Origin: JACMLX01 sp040384325
Lineage (GTDB): Bacteria > Gemmatimonadota > Gemmatimonadetes > Gemmatimonadales > Gemmatimonadaceae
Assembly: GCA_040384325.1 (NCBI GenBank)
Contig: JAZKJL010000006.1
Coordinates: 62,001-126,000, forward strand
Direction: 5' to 3'
Length of the DNA stretch: 64,000 bases
The notes beneath the pieces were generated by a model that saw nothing but the letters and a program-made list of their open reading frames with translations, ran no database searches and was not told where the DNA came from. Of the stretch, positions 1 to 8,630 are shown in pieces. Made by a program: the position numbers and the translations under genes. Each line of letters begins with the position of its first letter. The stretch's first letter is position 1.

Positions 1-1011
1 GAGACACAGTCGTACGACGGTGCCTTCACCAAGGTGCGCACCCCAGCCGACTCGATCTACAAGGTCATCATCGCCGACCTGGTCGCAGCAATCCCGAAGC
101 TCCCCACGCGTGCCGCACTTCCGATCGCGCAGGCCGGCCGGGCCACGCAGGGCGCGGCGGCAATGCTCCTTGCGGACATCTACATGACGCGCAAGGAGTG
201 GCAGAACGCTGCCGCGACGCTCCAGACAGTCCTCGGCATGGGCTACACCCTGAGCCCGAACTTCGATCGCCTGTTCGATCCCACCTTCAAGAACGGCTCG
301 GAGTCGATCTACGAGGTGCAGTACGCCGAGGGCGTCGTCAACGAGTCCAGCGCCTTCCTGTTCCGCTTCATCCCGCTGACGTCCGGTCGCAACCTCACCT
401 TCGGCACGGTGGACAACGCGAACATCGGCGGCTGGAACATCCCGACCAAGGACATGCTCCGCGCCTTCGAGCCGAATGACACACGGAAGAACGCATCGAT
501 CGGCTACTGGGTCAGCGCGTTGAACCGCCCGGAGACGGATGTGGCCATCGGTGACACGGTGCCGTACATCAAGAAGACGTATCATGCGTACTCGATCGTC
601 GGGCGCACGAACGACAACATGATGCTGTACCGCTACGGCGAGACGTTGCTCAACTACGCCGAGACGCTGAACGAGCTGGGTCGCACGTCGGAAGCGTATT
701 CCTTCATCAACCAGGTTCGGGTCCGTGCCGGCTTGCCCGCACTCACCGCCGGGCTTTCACAGGCGGACTTCCGCGAGGCCGTGTACCGGGAGCAGCGCGT
801 CGAGCTCGCATTCGAGAACAAGCGCTGGTTCCAGCTGGTGCGAACCGGTCGTGCGGTCGACGTGATGCGTGCACACGGCATCGACCTGAAATCCTACGCC
901 CTCGGTCGTCGCCCATCGATTGCGTACAACGTCACCGCGCAGATGCTGCTCTATCCATTGCCGGTGCGCGAGATCACGATCAACGGGTTCGCGCAGAATC
1001 CCGGCTACTGA
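1..1011 (+). CDS. SusD/RagB-family nutrient-binding outer-membrane lipoprotein (C-terminal part)
   Basis: The reading frame is open from base 1, so the N-terminus (lipoprotein signal) lies outside the window; 336 residues are visible. The part seen has the SusD C-terminal layout: an N-proximal TPR-like helix pair (ADIYMTRKEWQNAAATL), the stretch LLNYAETLNELG, the RVRAGLP motif, YREQRVELAFENKRWFQLVR, and the family ending YPLPVREI...QNPGY. SusD proteins sit on the outer membrane over a SusC TonB-dependent channel and bind glycans. The partner susC is expected just upstream, outside the window. The genes that follow (GH78 rhamnosidase, rhamnose catabolism) suggest a rhamnose-containing glycan as ligand; that is inference. 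Confidence 0.9.
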   Translation, partial: ETQSYDGAFTKVRTPADSIYKVIIADLVAAIPKLPTRAALPIAQAGRATQGAAAMLLADIYMTRKEWQNAAATLQTVLGMGYTLSPNFDRLFDPTFKNGSESIYEVQYAEGVVNESSAFLFRFIPLTSGRNLTFGTVDNANIGGWNIPTKDMLRAFEPNDTRKNASIGYWVSALNRPETDVAIGDTVPYIKKTYHAYSIVGRTNDNMMLYRYGETLLNYAETLNELGRTSEAYSFINQVRVRAGLPALTAGLSQADFREAVYREQRVELAFENKRWFQLVRTGRAVDVMRAHGIDLKSYALGRRPSIAYNVTAQMLLYPLPVREITINGFAQNPGY

Positions 1012-1032
1012 TCCGTGGCTGGGGCGGCGGTG

Positions 1033-1440
1033 TCAGGGAACGCCATCCGCGTACGTCGTGACCACGATGGTCCCGATGGCGTGTTTCCCCCCCCATCGCT
1101 GCGCTGCCGTCACAGGATCGACAAATTGAATCGAGACGACGTTGTCGGTGCGCATGGTGCGGAGGGTTTCGACGCCGCCCATGCGCATGTCGTCCACCAG
1201 CACCTGGACTTCGGTCGAGCGACCGATGAGTGAATTGGGGCCGCGCGAGCGCAACCAGCGTCCGCGCAACGCCTGCACGACATCGAAGAGGGAGCCGTAG
1301 CGTGTCTGCTCCATTTCGGCGCGCGTGATCACGCTGAGACGACCCGCGGTCGGTCGCATCACGTCGGGATTGTGACTCGCGCAGCTGGTCACACTCATGC
1401 AGAGGCCGAGCGCGGCGAAGGTGCGAACGACGGTGCGCAT
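1033..1440 (-). CDS. small lipoprotein with a stand-alone TonB-receptor plug-like domain
   Basis: 135 residues. The ATG at 1440 is chosen because AAGGAG lies about 8 bp upstream and the protein then begins with a clean lipoprotein signal ending in the lipobox VTSC. The mature part (RAEMEQTRYGSLFDVVQALRG, then VQVLVDDMRMGG, and a final GTIVVTT) looks like the plug domain of TonB-dependent receptors but without any beta-barrel. It is convergent with the susD gene (22 bp between stops) and divergent from the rhamnosidase. Its role is unknown; the plug assignment rests on motif shape only. Confidence 0.6.
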   Translation of the reverse strand: MRTVVRTFAALGLCMSVTSCASHNPDVMRPTAGRLSVITRAEMEQTRYGSLFDVVQALRGRWLRSRGPNSLIGRSTEVQVLVDDMRMGGVETLRTMRTDNVVSIQFVDPVTAAQRWGGKHAIGTIVVTTYADGVP

Positions 1441-1590
1441 GGGTGGCTCCTTGGTGTTGCGGTTGGTACCACGGCGAGGCGTGCCCGCAGCGACGCATCG
1501 TCGGATCTTCGAACTATAGCGCGCCCTGGCTGGGCGATCCACGTCGCCAGCCGAGCTTGGTACATCCTTGACGGTCATGGAGAGTCGGAA

Positions 1591-4044
1591 ATGAAGGGTC
1601 CAATCACCGTGGTCCGTCAGGCGTTCATCCCGGTGGCACTGGTGTGTGCAGCGCTCATGCCGTCGTCTTCAGTCGGTGGCCAGCCCGGACCGCAGCGCGT
1701 CTTCGCCGGCGCGGCGGCCGCGAGCTGGATCGCTCCCCCCGGACTGCGAGGCGACACCGCAATCGTGTTCCACGCGAGACGGTCGTTCGAGTTGGCGGCC
1801 CCGCCGCAGCACTTCGTCGTGCACGTGTCGGCGGACAACCTCTACCGCCTCTACGTGAACGGCGAGCAGGTGGCGACGGGGCCGCAGCGCTCGGACCTCA
1901 TGCACTGGCGGTACGAGACGGTCGACATCGGCCCGAAGCTCAAGGCGGGGCGCAACGTCGTCGCGGCGGTCGTGTGGAACTGGGGTGCCTCGCGTCCTGT
2001 CGCACAGCACAGCAATCGCACGGGCTTCCTGCTGCAGGGCAACAGCGAACGTGAGGCGGCCCTGCTCAATACCGGAGCGGGTTGGAAGCTCAAGGTCGAC
2101 AGCGCGTATCGCTTCCTCGCCAACACCCCTGGAGAGATCCGCGGCTACTTCGCTGCAGCTCCGGGGGAGTCAGTCGATGCCGCCCGGTATCCGTGGCGCT
2201 GGGAAATGCCGGACTACGATGACTCGGCGTGGTTCACGGTGACGCCGCCGCCCCCGGGCCGCGGCGGCCCCCCCGGCGCGGCGGCGAACAGCGGAGTCGT
2301 CGGGCGACTGCTGCTCGACGGCGCACCTGGCGGCGGCGAGGTGTTCGGGTGGTTGCTGCGCCCACGCGACCTGCCCGCGATGGAGGAGACGCCGGAACGA
2401 TTCGCGTCAGTGCGACGGACGGACGGCGTCTCCAACGCCGATGGCATATTGGCCGGCTCGGGCGAGGTCGTCATTCCTGCGCGGACGAAGGCGAGCATTC
2501 TGCTCGACCGTGCACGCACGACGAACGCCTACCTCGTGCTCGAAACGTCGGGCGGCGCCGGCAGCACCGTGACGCTGACGAGCGCCGAGGCCCTCATCGA
2601 CGCCAAGGGGCAGAAGGGCAATCGCAACGAGGTCGACGGGCGGACGGTCCACGGCATGAAGGACGTCTACCGGCCCGACGGGGGGGCGCGACGCCGCTTC
2701 CAGACGCTTTACTGGCGGTCGTATCGCTATGTCCAGGTCGATGTGGAGACCGGCGAGGAGCCACTGCGGCTGCACAGTGTCAGCGGCATCTTCACCGGGT
2801 ACCCGCTGGTCGAACGCGGACGCTTCGCCAGCGACGCGAAGTGGATCGACGACGTGTGGAAGATGAACTGGAATGGCGCGCGTCTGGGTGCGTATGACAC
2901 GTACATGGATACGCCGTACTACGAACAGCTGCAGTATGTGGGCGACACCCGCATCCAGGCACTGATCACGCTGTACGTGTCCGGTGATGATCGCCTCGTG
3001 CGTCAAGCCATCGAACACTTCGATGCATCGCGGATCACCGATGGCCTCACCACCAGTCGGTATCCGTCGGAGCTCAAGCAGATCATCCCGCCGTTCTCGC
3101 TGATCTACGCGGCGATGGTCCACGACTATGCGATGCTGCGGGACGACCCGGCGTTCGTGCGCCAGCGGCTGAACGGCATCCGCGGTGTGCTCGACTGGTA
3201 TGGACGCCACGTCGATTCGACCGGCATGCTCGGCGCGATGCCCTTCTGGAACTACGTCGACTGGACACCGCGCTGGCCCCGCGGTGTGCCGCCGGCTGCG
3301 AACCTCGGGCACTCCGGGACGATCTCGCTGCTGTACGCCTATGCATTACAGAAGTCCGCGGAGCTTGAGCAGCAGCTCGGGTCTCCCGGACTCGGTGCGA
3401 ACTATCGTGCTCGTGCCGATTCGATCATTCGCGTGACGCGTGCGAAGACCTGGGACGCCGGTCGCCGCCTCTTCCGTGATTCGCCGGACACGGTGTCGTT
3501 CAGCCAGCACACCAACGTGCTCGCCCTGTTGACCGGTGCCGTGCCGGTGACGGAGCGCAAGGCGCTGATGGAGCGTGTGTTGAGTGACACGACACTGGCG
3601 CAGGCGACCTACTATTTCGGATTCTATGTGTTCGAGGCATTGCGTGAGACGGGGATGGCAGATCGCTACGTCGACAACCTCTCTCCGTGGCGCGACATGC
3701 TGGCGATCGGCCTGACGTCGACGCCGGAACAGCCGGAACCGACGCGCTCCGACACGCACGCTTGGGCAGCACACCCGAACTACGGATTACTGGCCACCGT
3801 GCTCGGCGTCCGGCCGGCATCGGCAGGATTCAGGACGGTGAGCATCACGCCGGCGCTCGGGCCGCTGCGCAATGCGGAAGGCCGCGTGGCGCACCCGCGC
3901 GGCGATATCGATGTGTCGCTCACGCGCGTCGGCGCTGCGGGTGTCCGAGGCAGCGTGACCCTGCCCGCCGGAGTGACGGGCGTATTCGAGTGGGCTGGTC
4001 GGCGCGTACCGCTGCGCGCTGGTCGACAGGAGGTGAGTTTCTGA
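1591..4044 (+). CDS. secreted GH78-type alpha-L-rhamnosidase
   Basis: 817 residues from the ATG at 1591; the frame is open further upstream but this start gives a signal peptide (MKGPITVVRQAFIPVALVCA...). An N-terminal beta-sandwich of the GH78 type (about residues 50-180, with LYRLYVNGEQVATGPQ) is followed by further beta domains and the six-hairpin (alpha/alpha)6 barrel. The barrel holds MDTPYYEQLQYVGDTRIQ, which corresponds to the GH78 catalytic-acid region, and a small C-terminal beta domain follows. GH78 enzymes hydrolyse terminal alpha-L-rhamnose from plant or bacterial polysaccharides and glycosides. The stop overlaps the start of the next gene by one base, and rhamnose catabolic genes follow. 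The exact substrate cannot be read from sequence. Confidence 0.85.
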   Translation: MKGPITVVRQAFIPVALVCAALMPSSSVGGQPGPQRVFAGAAAASWIAPPGLRGDTAIVFHARRSFELAAPPQHFVVHVSADNLYRLYVNGEQVATGPQRSDLMHWRYETVDIGPKLKAGRNVVAAVVWNWGASRPVAQHSNRTGFLLQGNSEREAALLNTGAGWKLKVDSAYRFLANTPGEIRGYFAAAPGESVDAARYPWRWEMPDYDDSAWFTVTPPPPGRGGPPGAAANSGVVGRLLLDGAPGGGEVFGWLLRPRDLPAMEETPERFASVRRTDGVSNADGILAGSGEVVIPARTKASILLDRARTTNAYLVLETSGGAGSTVTLTSAEALIDAKGQKGNRNEVDGRTVHGMKDVYRPDGGARRRFQTLYWRSYRYVQVDVETGEEPLRLHSVSGIFTGYPLVERGRFASDAKWIDDVWKMNWNGARLGAYDTYMDTPYYEQLQYVGDTRIQALITLYVSGDDRLVRQAIEHFDASRITDGLTTSRYPSELKQIIPPFSLIYAAMVHDYAMLRDDPAFVRQRLNGIRGVLDWYGRHVDSTGMLGAMPFWNYVDWTPRWPRGVPPAANLGHSGTISLLYAYALQKSAELEQQLGSPGLGANYRARADSIIRVTRAKTWDAGRRLFRDSPDTVSFSQHTNVLALLTGAVPVTERKALMERVLSDTTLAQATYYFGFYVFEALRETGMADRYVDNLSPWRDMLAIGLTSTPEQPEPTRSDTHAWAAHPNYGLLATVLGVRPASAGFRTVSITPALGPLRNAEGRVAHPRGDIDVSLTRVGAAGVRGSVTLPAGVTGVFEWAGRRVPLRAGRQEVSF

Positions 4045-5624
4045 TGCGAGATCGAATGTTGCGCGTGCGTGTCGCCACCGCACTCGTGCTGGCTGTGTCG
4101 GCGCCGTGTGCGAATCTCCTCGCGCAGGTGGGAACGCGTTCGGCACCACGTGTCCGCACCGCTGACGGCATCGTGGAAGGCCGACTCCCCAGCAACGGTG
4201 TCAACGCATTCCTCGGCATCCCGTTCGCGGCGCCACCGGTCGGCACGCGACGCTGGCAGCCACCGCAGCCCGTGACACCGTGGCGCACGGTGCGTTCGGC
4301 CGACCGGTTCTCGTATCAGTGCATGCAGGGGCGTCCCTTCTCGGACATGGTCTTCCGCAACGCCGGCACGAGTGAAGACTGCCTGTATCTCAACGTCTGG
4401 ACGCCGGAGACAGCCACGCCGGGGAAACGGCTGCCCGTGCTGGTGTACTTCTTCGGCGGCGGATTCGTGGCGGGCGACGGCTCGGAGCCACGATACGATG
4501 GTGAAAGCATGGCGAAGCAGGGCATCGTCGTCGTCACACTCAGCTATCGCCTCGGCATCTTCGGCTTTTTGGCGCATCCCGAACTGACGGCAGAGAGTGC
4601 GAATCGGTCGGCGGGCAACTATGGTCTCATGGACCAGACGGCGGCGCTGCGCTGGGTGCGGACCAACGTGGCAGCCTTCGGTGGAGATCCGACGCGCGTG
4701 ACGATCGCGGGTGAGTCGGCCGGATCGATGTCGGTGAGCGCGCAGATGGCGACTCCGCTGGCGAAAGGCTTGTTCGCGCGAGCCATCGGGGAGAGTGGTG
4801 CACTGTTCCCGTCGGGAGCACCGATGGCGACCCGTGCGCAGGCCGAGGAAAACGGCGTACGCTTTGCGCAAGCGGCCAACGCGCCCACGCTCGCCGCCCT
4901 GCGGAACCTGTCGGCGATCGAGGTCATGGACCTCGCGAATCGCCCCGGGACACCTCGCTTCGGCGCCAACGTAGACGGCTGGTTCTTTCCCGAGGCGCCA
5001 GTGTCGATCTACGCCGCAGGGCGCCAGTCGCGCGTGCCGCTGCTGGCGGGATGGAATTCGGAGGAAGCCTCATGGCGGGGGCTGACGCCACAGCCCCCGA
5101 CTCCCGATTCTGTCGCCGCAGTGCTCACCCGCGTCTTCGGTGCCCGCGCGGCTGAGGCATCCCGCCACTTTCCGGCAGGTACGAACGCCGAGGCCCTGCG
5201 GTCGATGACCGATCTGGCCGGGGATCGCTTCATCGGGTATTCGACGTGGAAATGGCTCGAGACGCATGCGGCGACGAGCGGTCAACCGGTGTATCGCTAC
5301 TTCTATGCGCGGCCTCGTCCCGGGGCGACTGGTGCCGCGCACTCAGCCGAGATCGAGTACGCGATGGGCAACCTGGCGGGCAACAAGGTGTTCGCGTGGA
5401 CGCCGGAGGACCAGAAGGTTTCGACCACCATGCAGCAGTACTTCGCCAACTTCATCACGACCGGCGATCCGAACGGGGCAGGATTACCTGTCTGGCCGAC
5501 GGGCGCGCCAACGCCGGACGGCGCGACGACGCGGATGCGCATCGACGTGAACAGCGCTGCGGAACCGGAGCCGACGGCACGGTATCGCTTTCTGGATCAG
5601 GCGTTTGCGACGTCGCCTCGCTGA
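4044..5624 (+). CDS. secreted type B carboxylesterase
   Basis: 526 residues, starting with the ATG that shares one base with the rhamnosidase stop (TGATG). A signal peptide is visible (VATALVLAVSAPCANLLAQ). The alpha/beta-hydrolase carries the type B features: GIPFAAPPVG near the N-terminus, SEDCLYLNVWTPE, the oxyanion segment YFFGGGFVAGDG, the nucleophile elbow GESAGS, an acid region around NSEEASW and a catalytic-His candidate in AAHSAEIEYAMG. Translational coupling to the rhamnosidase suggests it removes acyl groups from rhamnosides so that the glycosidase can act; the substrate is inferred. It is related to, but distinct from, the Tat-exported esterase at 18.5 kb. Confidence 0.85.
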   Translation: MRDRMLRVRVATALVLAVSAPCANLLAQVGTRSAPRVRTADGIVEGRLPSNGVNAFLGIPFAAPPVGTRRWQPPQPVTPWRTVRSADRFSYQCMQGRPFSDMVFRNAGTSEDCLYLNVWTPETATPGKRLPVLVYFFGGGFVAGDGSEPRYDGESMAKQGIVVVTLSYRLGIFGFLAHPELTAESANRSAGNYGLMDQTAALRWVRTNVAAFGGDPTRVTIAGESAGSMSVSAQMATPLAKGLFARAIGESGALFPSGAPMATRAQAEENGVRFAQAANAPTLAALRNLSAIEVMDLANRPGTPRFGANVDGWFFPEAPVSIYAAGRQSRVPLLAGWNSEEASWRGLTPQPPTPDSVAAVLTRVFGARAAEASRHFPAGTNAEALRSMTDLAGDRFIGYSTWKWLETHAATSGQPVYRYFYARPRPGATGAAHSAEIEYAMGNLAGNKVFAWTPEDQKVSTTMQQYFANFITTGDPNGAGLPVWPTGAPTPDGATTRMRIDVNSAAEPEPTARYRFLDQAFATSPR

Positions 5625-5744
5625 GCGATGACGTGGCTGAGCGCAGGGACCGGACGGTCCAAGGCTTCCGCTGGCGCGGTTAATCGCCGCATGATCGGAA
5701 ACGCAATGATTCGTGGGAGCGCTCGTCAGCTTTCCGTCTCTGGT

Positions 5745-5774
5745 GAACAATTGTAAGTTAACGAACATTTGTTC
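5745..5774. promoter_or_regulatory. candidate operator upstream of the rhamnose catabolic genes
   Basis: An AT-rich island in the 190-bp gap before rhaI contains GAACAA at 5745-5750 and its reverse complement TTGTTC at 5769-5774. Inside, GAACATTTGTTC (5763-5774) is a palindrome with 5-bp arms, and GTTAAC sits in between. Its position 40-70 bp before the rhaI start fits a repressor or activator site for rhamnose control. No regulator gene is in the window, so the family that would bind is unknown. Confidence 0.4.
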
Positions 5775-5813
5775 TCGTCATTCCCTGCTCCTCGTCCGCC
5801 GCCCCCTCGCCTC

Positions 5814-7103
5814 ATGTCATCACTGGATTCGCTCGTGACCGACGCCGCGCTCGGCGAGGTGGATCGCGCCCATGATCGCGACTTGACGGCCCTCGGCGAG
5901 CGGCTCGACCGGCGGGGGATCGCAGTCGAGCGACTGATCAACGCAGTGTCGCGTTTTCAGGTCGCGATCCCCTCCTGGGCGCTGGCAACCGGCGGGACGC
6001 GGTTCGGACGCTTCCCGGGCAGTGGCGAGCCCCGCACGGTCTTCGAGAAACTCGACGATGCGGCCGTCATCCACCGACTGACCGGCGCAGCGCCCCGGGT
6101 ATCGTTGCACCTGCCCTGGGATGAGACGGACGACGTGTCCGCCGTCCGTGGCCACGCGGCCGCCCTCGGCCTCGGCTTCGACGCCGTGAACTCCAACACG
6201 TTTCAGGATCAGCCCGGCCAGCGGCTGAGCTACAAGCTCGGCTCCTTCAGCAATCCCGACGCGGCGGTGCGCGCGCAGGCCGTCGAGCATCACCTGCGCG
6301 TGCTCGAAATCGGGGCGCAGCTGGGCGTGGACGCGATCACGGTCTGGCTCGCCGACGGATCGAACTATCCCGGCCAGATGTCGCTGCGGGGCAGCTTCGA
6401 TCGCGTGCTCGATTGCCTGCAGGAGGTCTACCGCGCGATGCCTGCCGGCTGGCGTCTTTTCACGGAGCACAAGCCGTACGAGCCCGCGTTCTACGCCACC
6501 GTCGTGCAGGACTGGGGTTCGTCGTTGCTGCTGGCGCAGGCGCTGGGCGAGCGCGCTCAGTGCCTCGTGGATCTCGGGCATCACCTGCCGAACACGAACA
6601 TCGAGCTCGTCGTCGCACGTCTGCTCGGCGCAGGCAAGCTCGGGGGCTTCCACTTCAATGACTCGAAGTATGGGGATGACGACCTGACGGCCGGTTCCAT
6701 CAAGCCGTATGCGTTGTTCCTGATCTTCCACGAACTGGTGCTGGCCGAGCACGAGCGTCTGCCCGGATTTGATCCGGCGTACTTGATCGACCAGAGCCAC
6801 AACATCAAGGATCCGATCGAGGCGTTGCTCCAGACAGTCGATCAATTGCAACTCGCGTATGCCAAGGCGCAGCTCGTCGATCGCGCCGCGCTGGCGTCGT
6901 ATCAGGAGAGTGGCGATGTGCTGATGGCGGAGCGGACGCTGAAGGACGCCTTTGAGTCCGACCTGCGCCCGCTCGTCGCCGAGGCGCGCCGCCGTGCGTC
7001 GGGCGCGCTCGATCCCGTCGCTGCCTTCCGTGCATCAGGTTACCGTGCGTCGGCTGCGCTGGCACGACCAGCGACCGTCGTCGCAGGGCACGGGGCTCCG
7101 TAA
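5814..7103 (+). CDS. rhaI: L-rhamnose isomerase (Pseudomonas stutzeri type)
   Basis: 429 residues from the ATG at 5814; an upstream in-frame TTG at 5769 would only add a proline-rich leader. This TIM-barrel metal-dependent isomerase converts L-rhamnose to L-rhamnulose in the cytoplasm. Recognisable segments are PSWALATGGTRFGRFPG, HLPWDETDD, the metal-site stretch WLADGSNYPGQ, FTEHKPYEPAFY, CLVDLGHHLPNTNIE and GGFHFNDSKYGDDDL, all typical of the P. stutzeri RhaI subfamily rather than E. coli RhaA. It is followed after 1 bp by the kinase gene, so the catabolic genes form an operon. Confidence 0.9.
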   Translation: MSSLDSLVTDAALGEVDRAHDRDLTALGERLDRRGIAVERLINAVSRFQVAIPSWALATGGTRFGRFPGSGEPRTVFEKLDDAAVIHRLTGAAPRVSLHLPWDETDDVSAVRGHAAALGLGFDAVNSNTFQDQPGQRLSYKLGSFSNPDAAVRAQAVEHHLRVLEIGAQLGVDAITVWLADGSNYPGQMSLRGSFDRVLDCLQEVYRAMPAGWRLFTEHKPYEPAFYATVVQDWGSSLLLAQALGERAQCLVDLGHHLPNTNIELVVARLLGAGKLGGFHFNDSKYGDDDLTAGSIKPYALFLIFHELVLAEHERLPGFDPAYLIDQSHNIKDPIEALLQTVDQLQLAYAKAQLVDRAALASYQESGDVLMAERTLKDAFESDLRPLVAEARRRASGALDPVAAFRASGYRASAALARPATVVAGHGAP

Positions 7104-7104
7104 C

Positions 7105-8607
7105 GTGACAGCTGCCGCTGCACCCGCCATCGCTTCGTCCGACACGTCGCATCGTTATCTCGCGATCGATCTTGGTGCGTCAAGTGGCCGTGCCGTGCTC
7201 GGCACGCTTCAGGGCGACACGATGTACATGGAGGAGGTGCATCGCTTCCGCACTCCCATCGTGGACGAAGGCGGCGCGTTGTGCTGGGATGTCGACGCCA
7301 TCTGGACGGAGATCGCGTCCGCCGTGTCGCGGGCGTTGCAGATCGCGCCCATGCTGCGCTCCGTGTCGGTCGATTCGTGGGCGGTCGACTATCAGCCACT
7401 CGACGCGTCGGACACGCCACTTCGCCGTCCCTACGCCTACCGTGATCCACGAACGCAGGGGCGTCTGTCGGAGTCGCTGGCGCGCGCGGGTGGGGCGACG
7501 CATGTCTACGGACGTACTGGCATCCAGCTCTTGGAGTTCAACACGCTACCGCAGGTCGTGATCGATCTCGATACGGAACCGGAGCTGGTTGCACGCACCG
7601 CCACCCGCCTGCTCATCGCCGACTACTTCCTGTTCCGGTTGAGCGGCGTTCGGGTGAGCGAACGCTCGATGGCCAGCTCCACACAACTGCTGGACGTAGT
7701 GACCGGCGAGTGGGCGACCGATCTCATCGACGCGATCGGCGACCTGCCATCGCGCTGGCCACGGATCGTTGCGTCCGGCACGGAGTTGGGGCCGTTACTG
7801 GCTGCTATGCTCCCACACGGTGCGTCGCACGTCCCACGTGTCATCGCGTCGTGTTCACACGACACCGCCTGTGCCGTCGCTGCGGTCCCGGCGGAAGGGC
7901 GTGATGGCTGGGCGTACGTGTGCTCCGGCACCTGGTTGCTGATCGGCGCGGAGCTGAACGCGCCGATTGCGACCGACGCGGCCCGCATGGCCGGGTTCAC
8001 CAACGAGGCAGGGCTGGGTCAGACGATCCGTCTGCTCAAGAATCGCACGGGCATGTGGGTCCTCGAGGAGTGCCTGCGGGAGTGGCGGGACGCCGGCAGC
8101 CCCGTGACGTACGAGGAACTCGTGATGGAAGCCGCATCGACACGGATACCAGCCAACACGATCGATCTCGACACACCGGCGTTCGCGCTCCGCGGGGACA
8201 TGGAGCGCAAGATCAGCGACGCCTGCCGTGCACTGGGTTTTCCGGCGCCCGCCACGCGTGGTGCACTCGTGCGACTGATCTTCCAGAGCCTCGCGACGAG
8301 CTGTGCGTCCACGCTCGACGACCTCGACATGCTGACCGGCGGTCGCACGGAAGTCGTTCATGTGGTCGGCGGGGGAGCGCACAACGCACTCCTGAACCAG
8401 ATGATTGCGGATACCGCTGGGCGACGCGTCGTGTCGGGCCCCGCCGAGGCGACGGTGCTGGGCAACCTCCTGGTGCAGGCGCGTACCCTCGGCGACCTGC
8501 CGAGTGGGATCAGCGTGCGCGAGGCCGCACGTCGCAGCACACGACTGACTGAATTCATGCCGCGCGGTGTGACTGCCACCGCCGCGCTCCCCCTCGGGAT
8601 CTCCTGA
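7105..8607 (+). CDS. rhaB: rhamnulokinase (FGGY family)
   Basis: 500 residues from the GTG at 7105, one base after the rhaI stop; this start puts the N-terminal phosphate loop in the normal place (YLAIDLGASSGRAVLG at about residue 17). FGGY sugar kinases have two actin-like domains; here WAVDYQPLD, GATHVYGRTGIQ and the C-terminal VHVVGGGAHNALLNQMIAD nucleotide-site segment are visible. The order isomerase-kinase-aldolase identifies the substrate as L-rhamnulose, which is phosphorylated at C1. Confidence 0.9.
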   Translation: MTAAAAPAIASSDTSHRYLAIDLGASSGRAVLGTLQGDTMYMEEVHRFRTPIVDEGGALCWDVDAIWTEIASAVSRALQIAPMLRSVSVDSWAVDYQPLDASDTPLRRPYAYRDPRTQGRLSESLARAGGATHVYGRTGIQLLEFNTLPQVVIDLDTEPELVARTATRLLIADYFLFRLSGVRVSERSMASSTQLLDVVTGEWATDLIDAIGDLPSRWPRIVASGTELGPLLAAMLPHGASHVPRVIASCSHDTACAVAAVPAEGRDGWAYVCSGTWLLIGAELNAPIATDAARMAGFTNEAGLGQTIRLLKNRTGMWVLEECLREWRDAGSPVTYEELVMEAASTRIPANTIDLDTPAFALRGDMERKISDACRALGFPAPATRGALVRLIFQSLATSCASTLDDLDMLTGGRTEVVHVVGGGAHNALLNQMIADTAGRRVVSGPAEATVLGNLLVQARTLGDLPSGISVREAARRSTRLTEFMPRGVTATAALPLGIS

Positions 8608-8630
8608 CACCCTCTCCTGCGGCCATTGCG

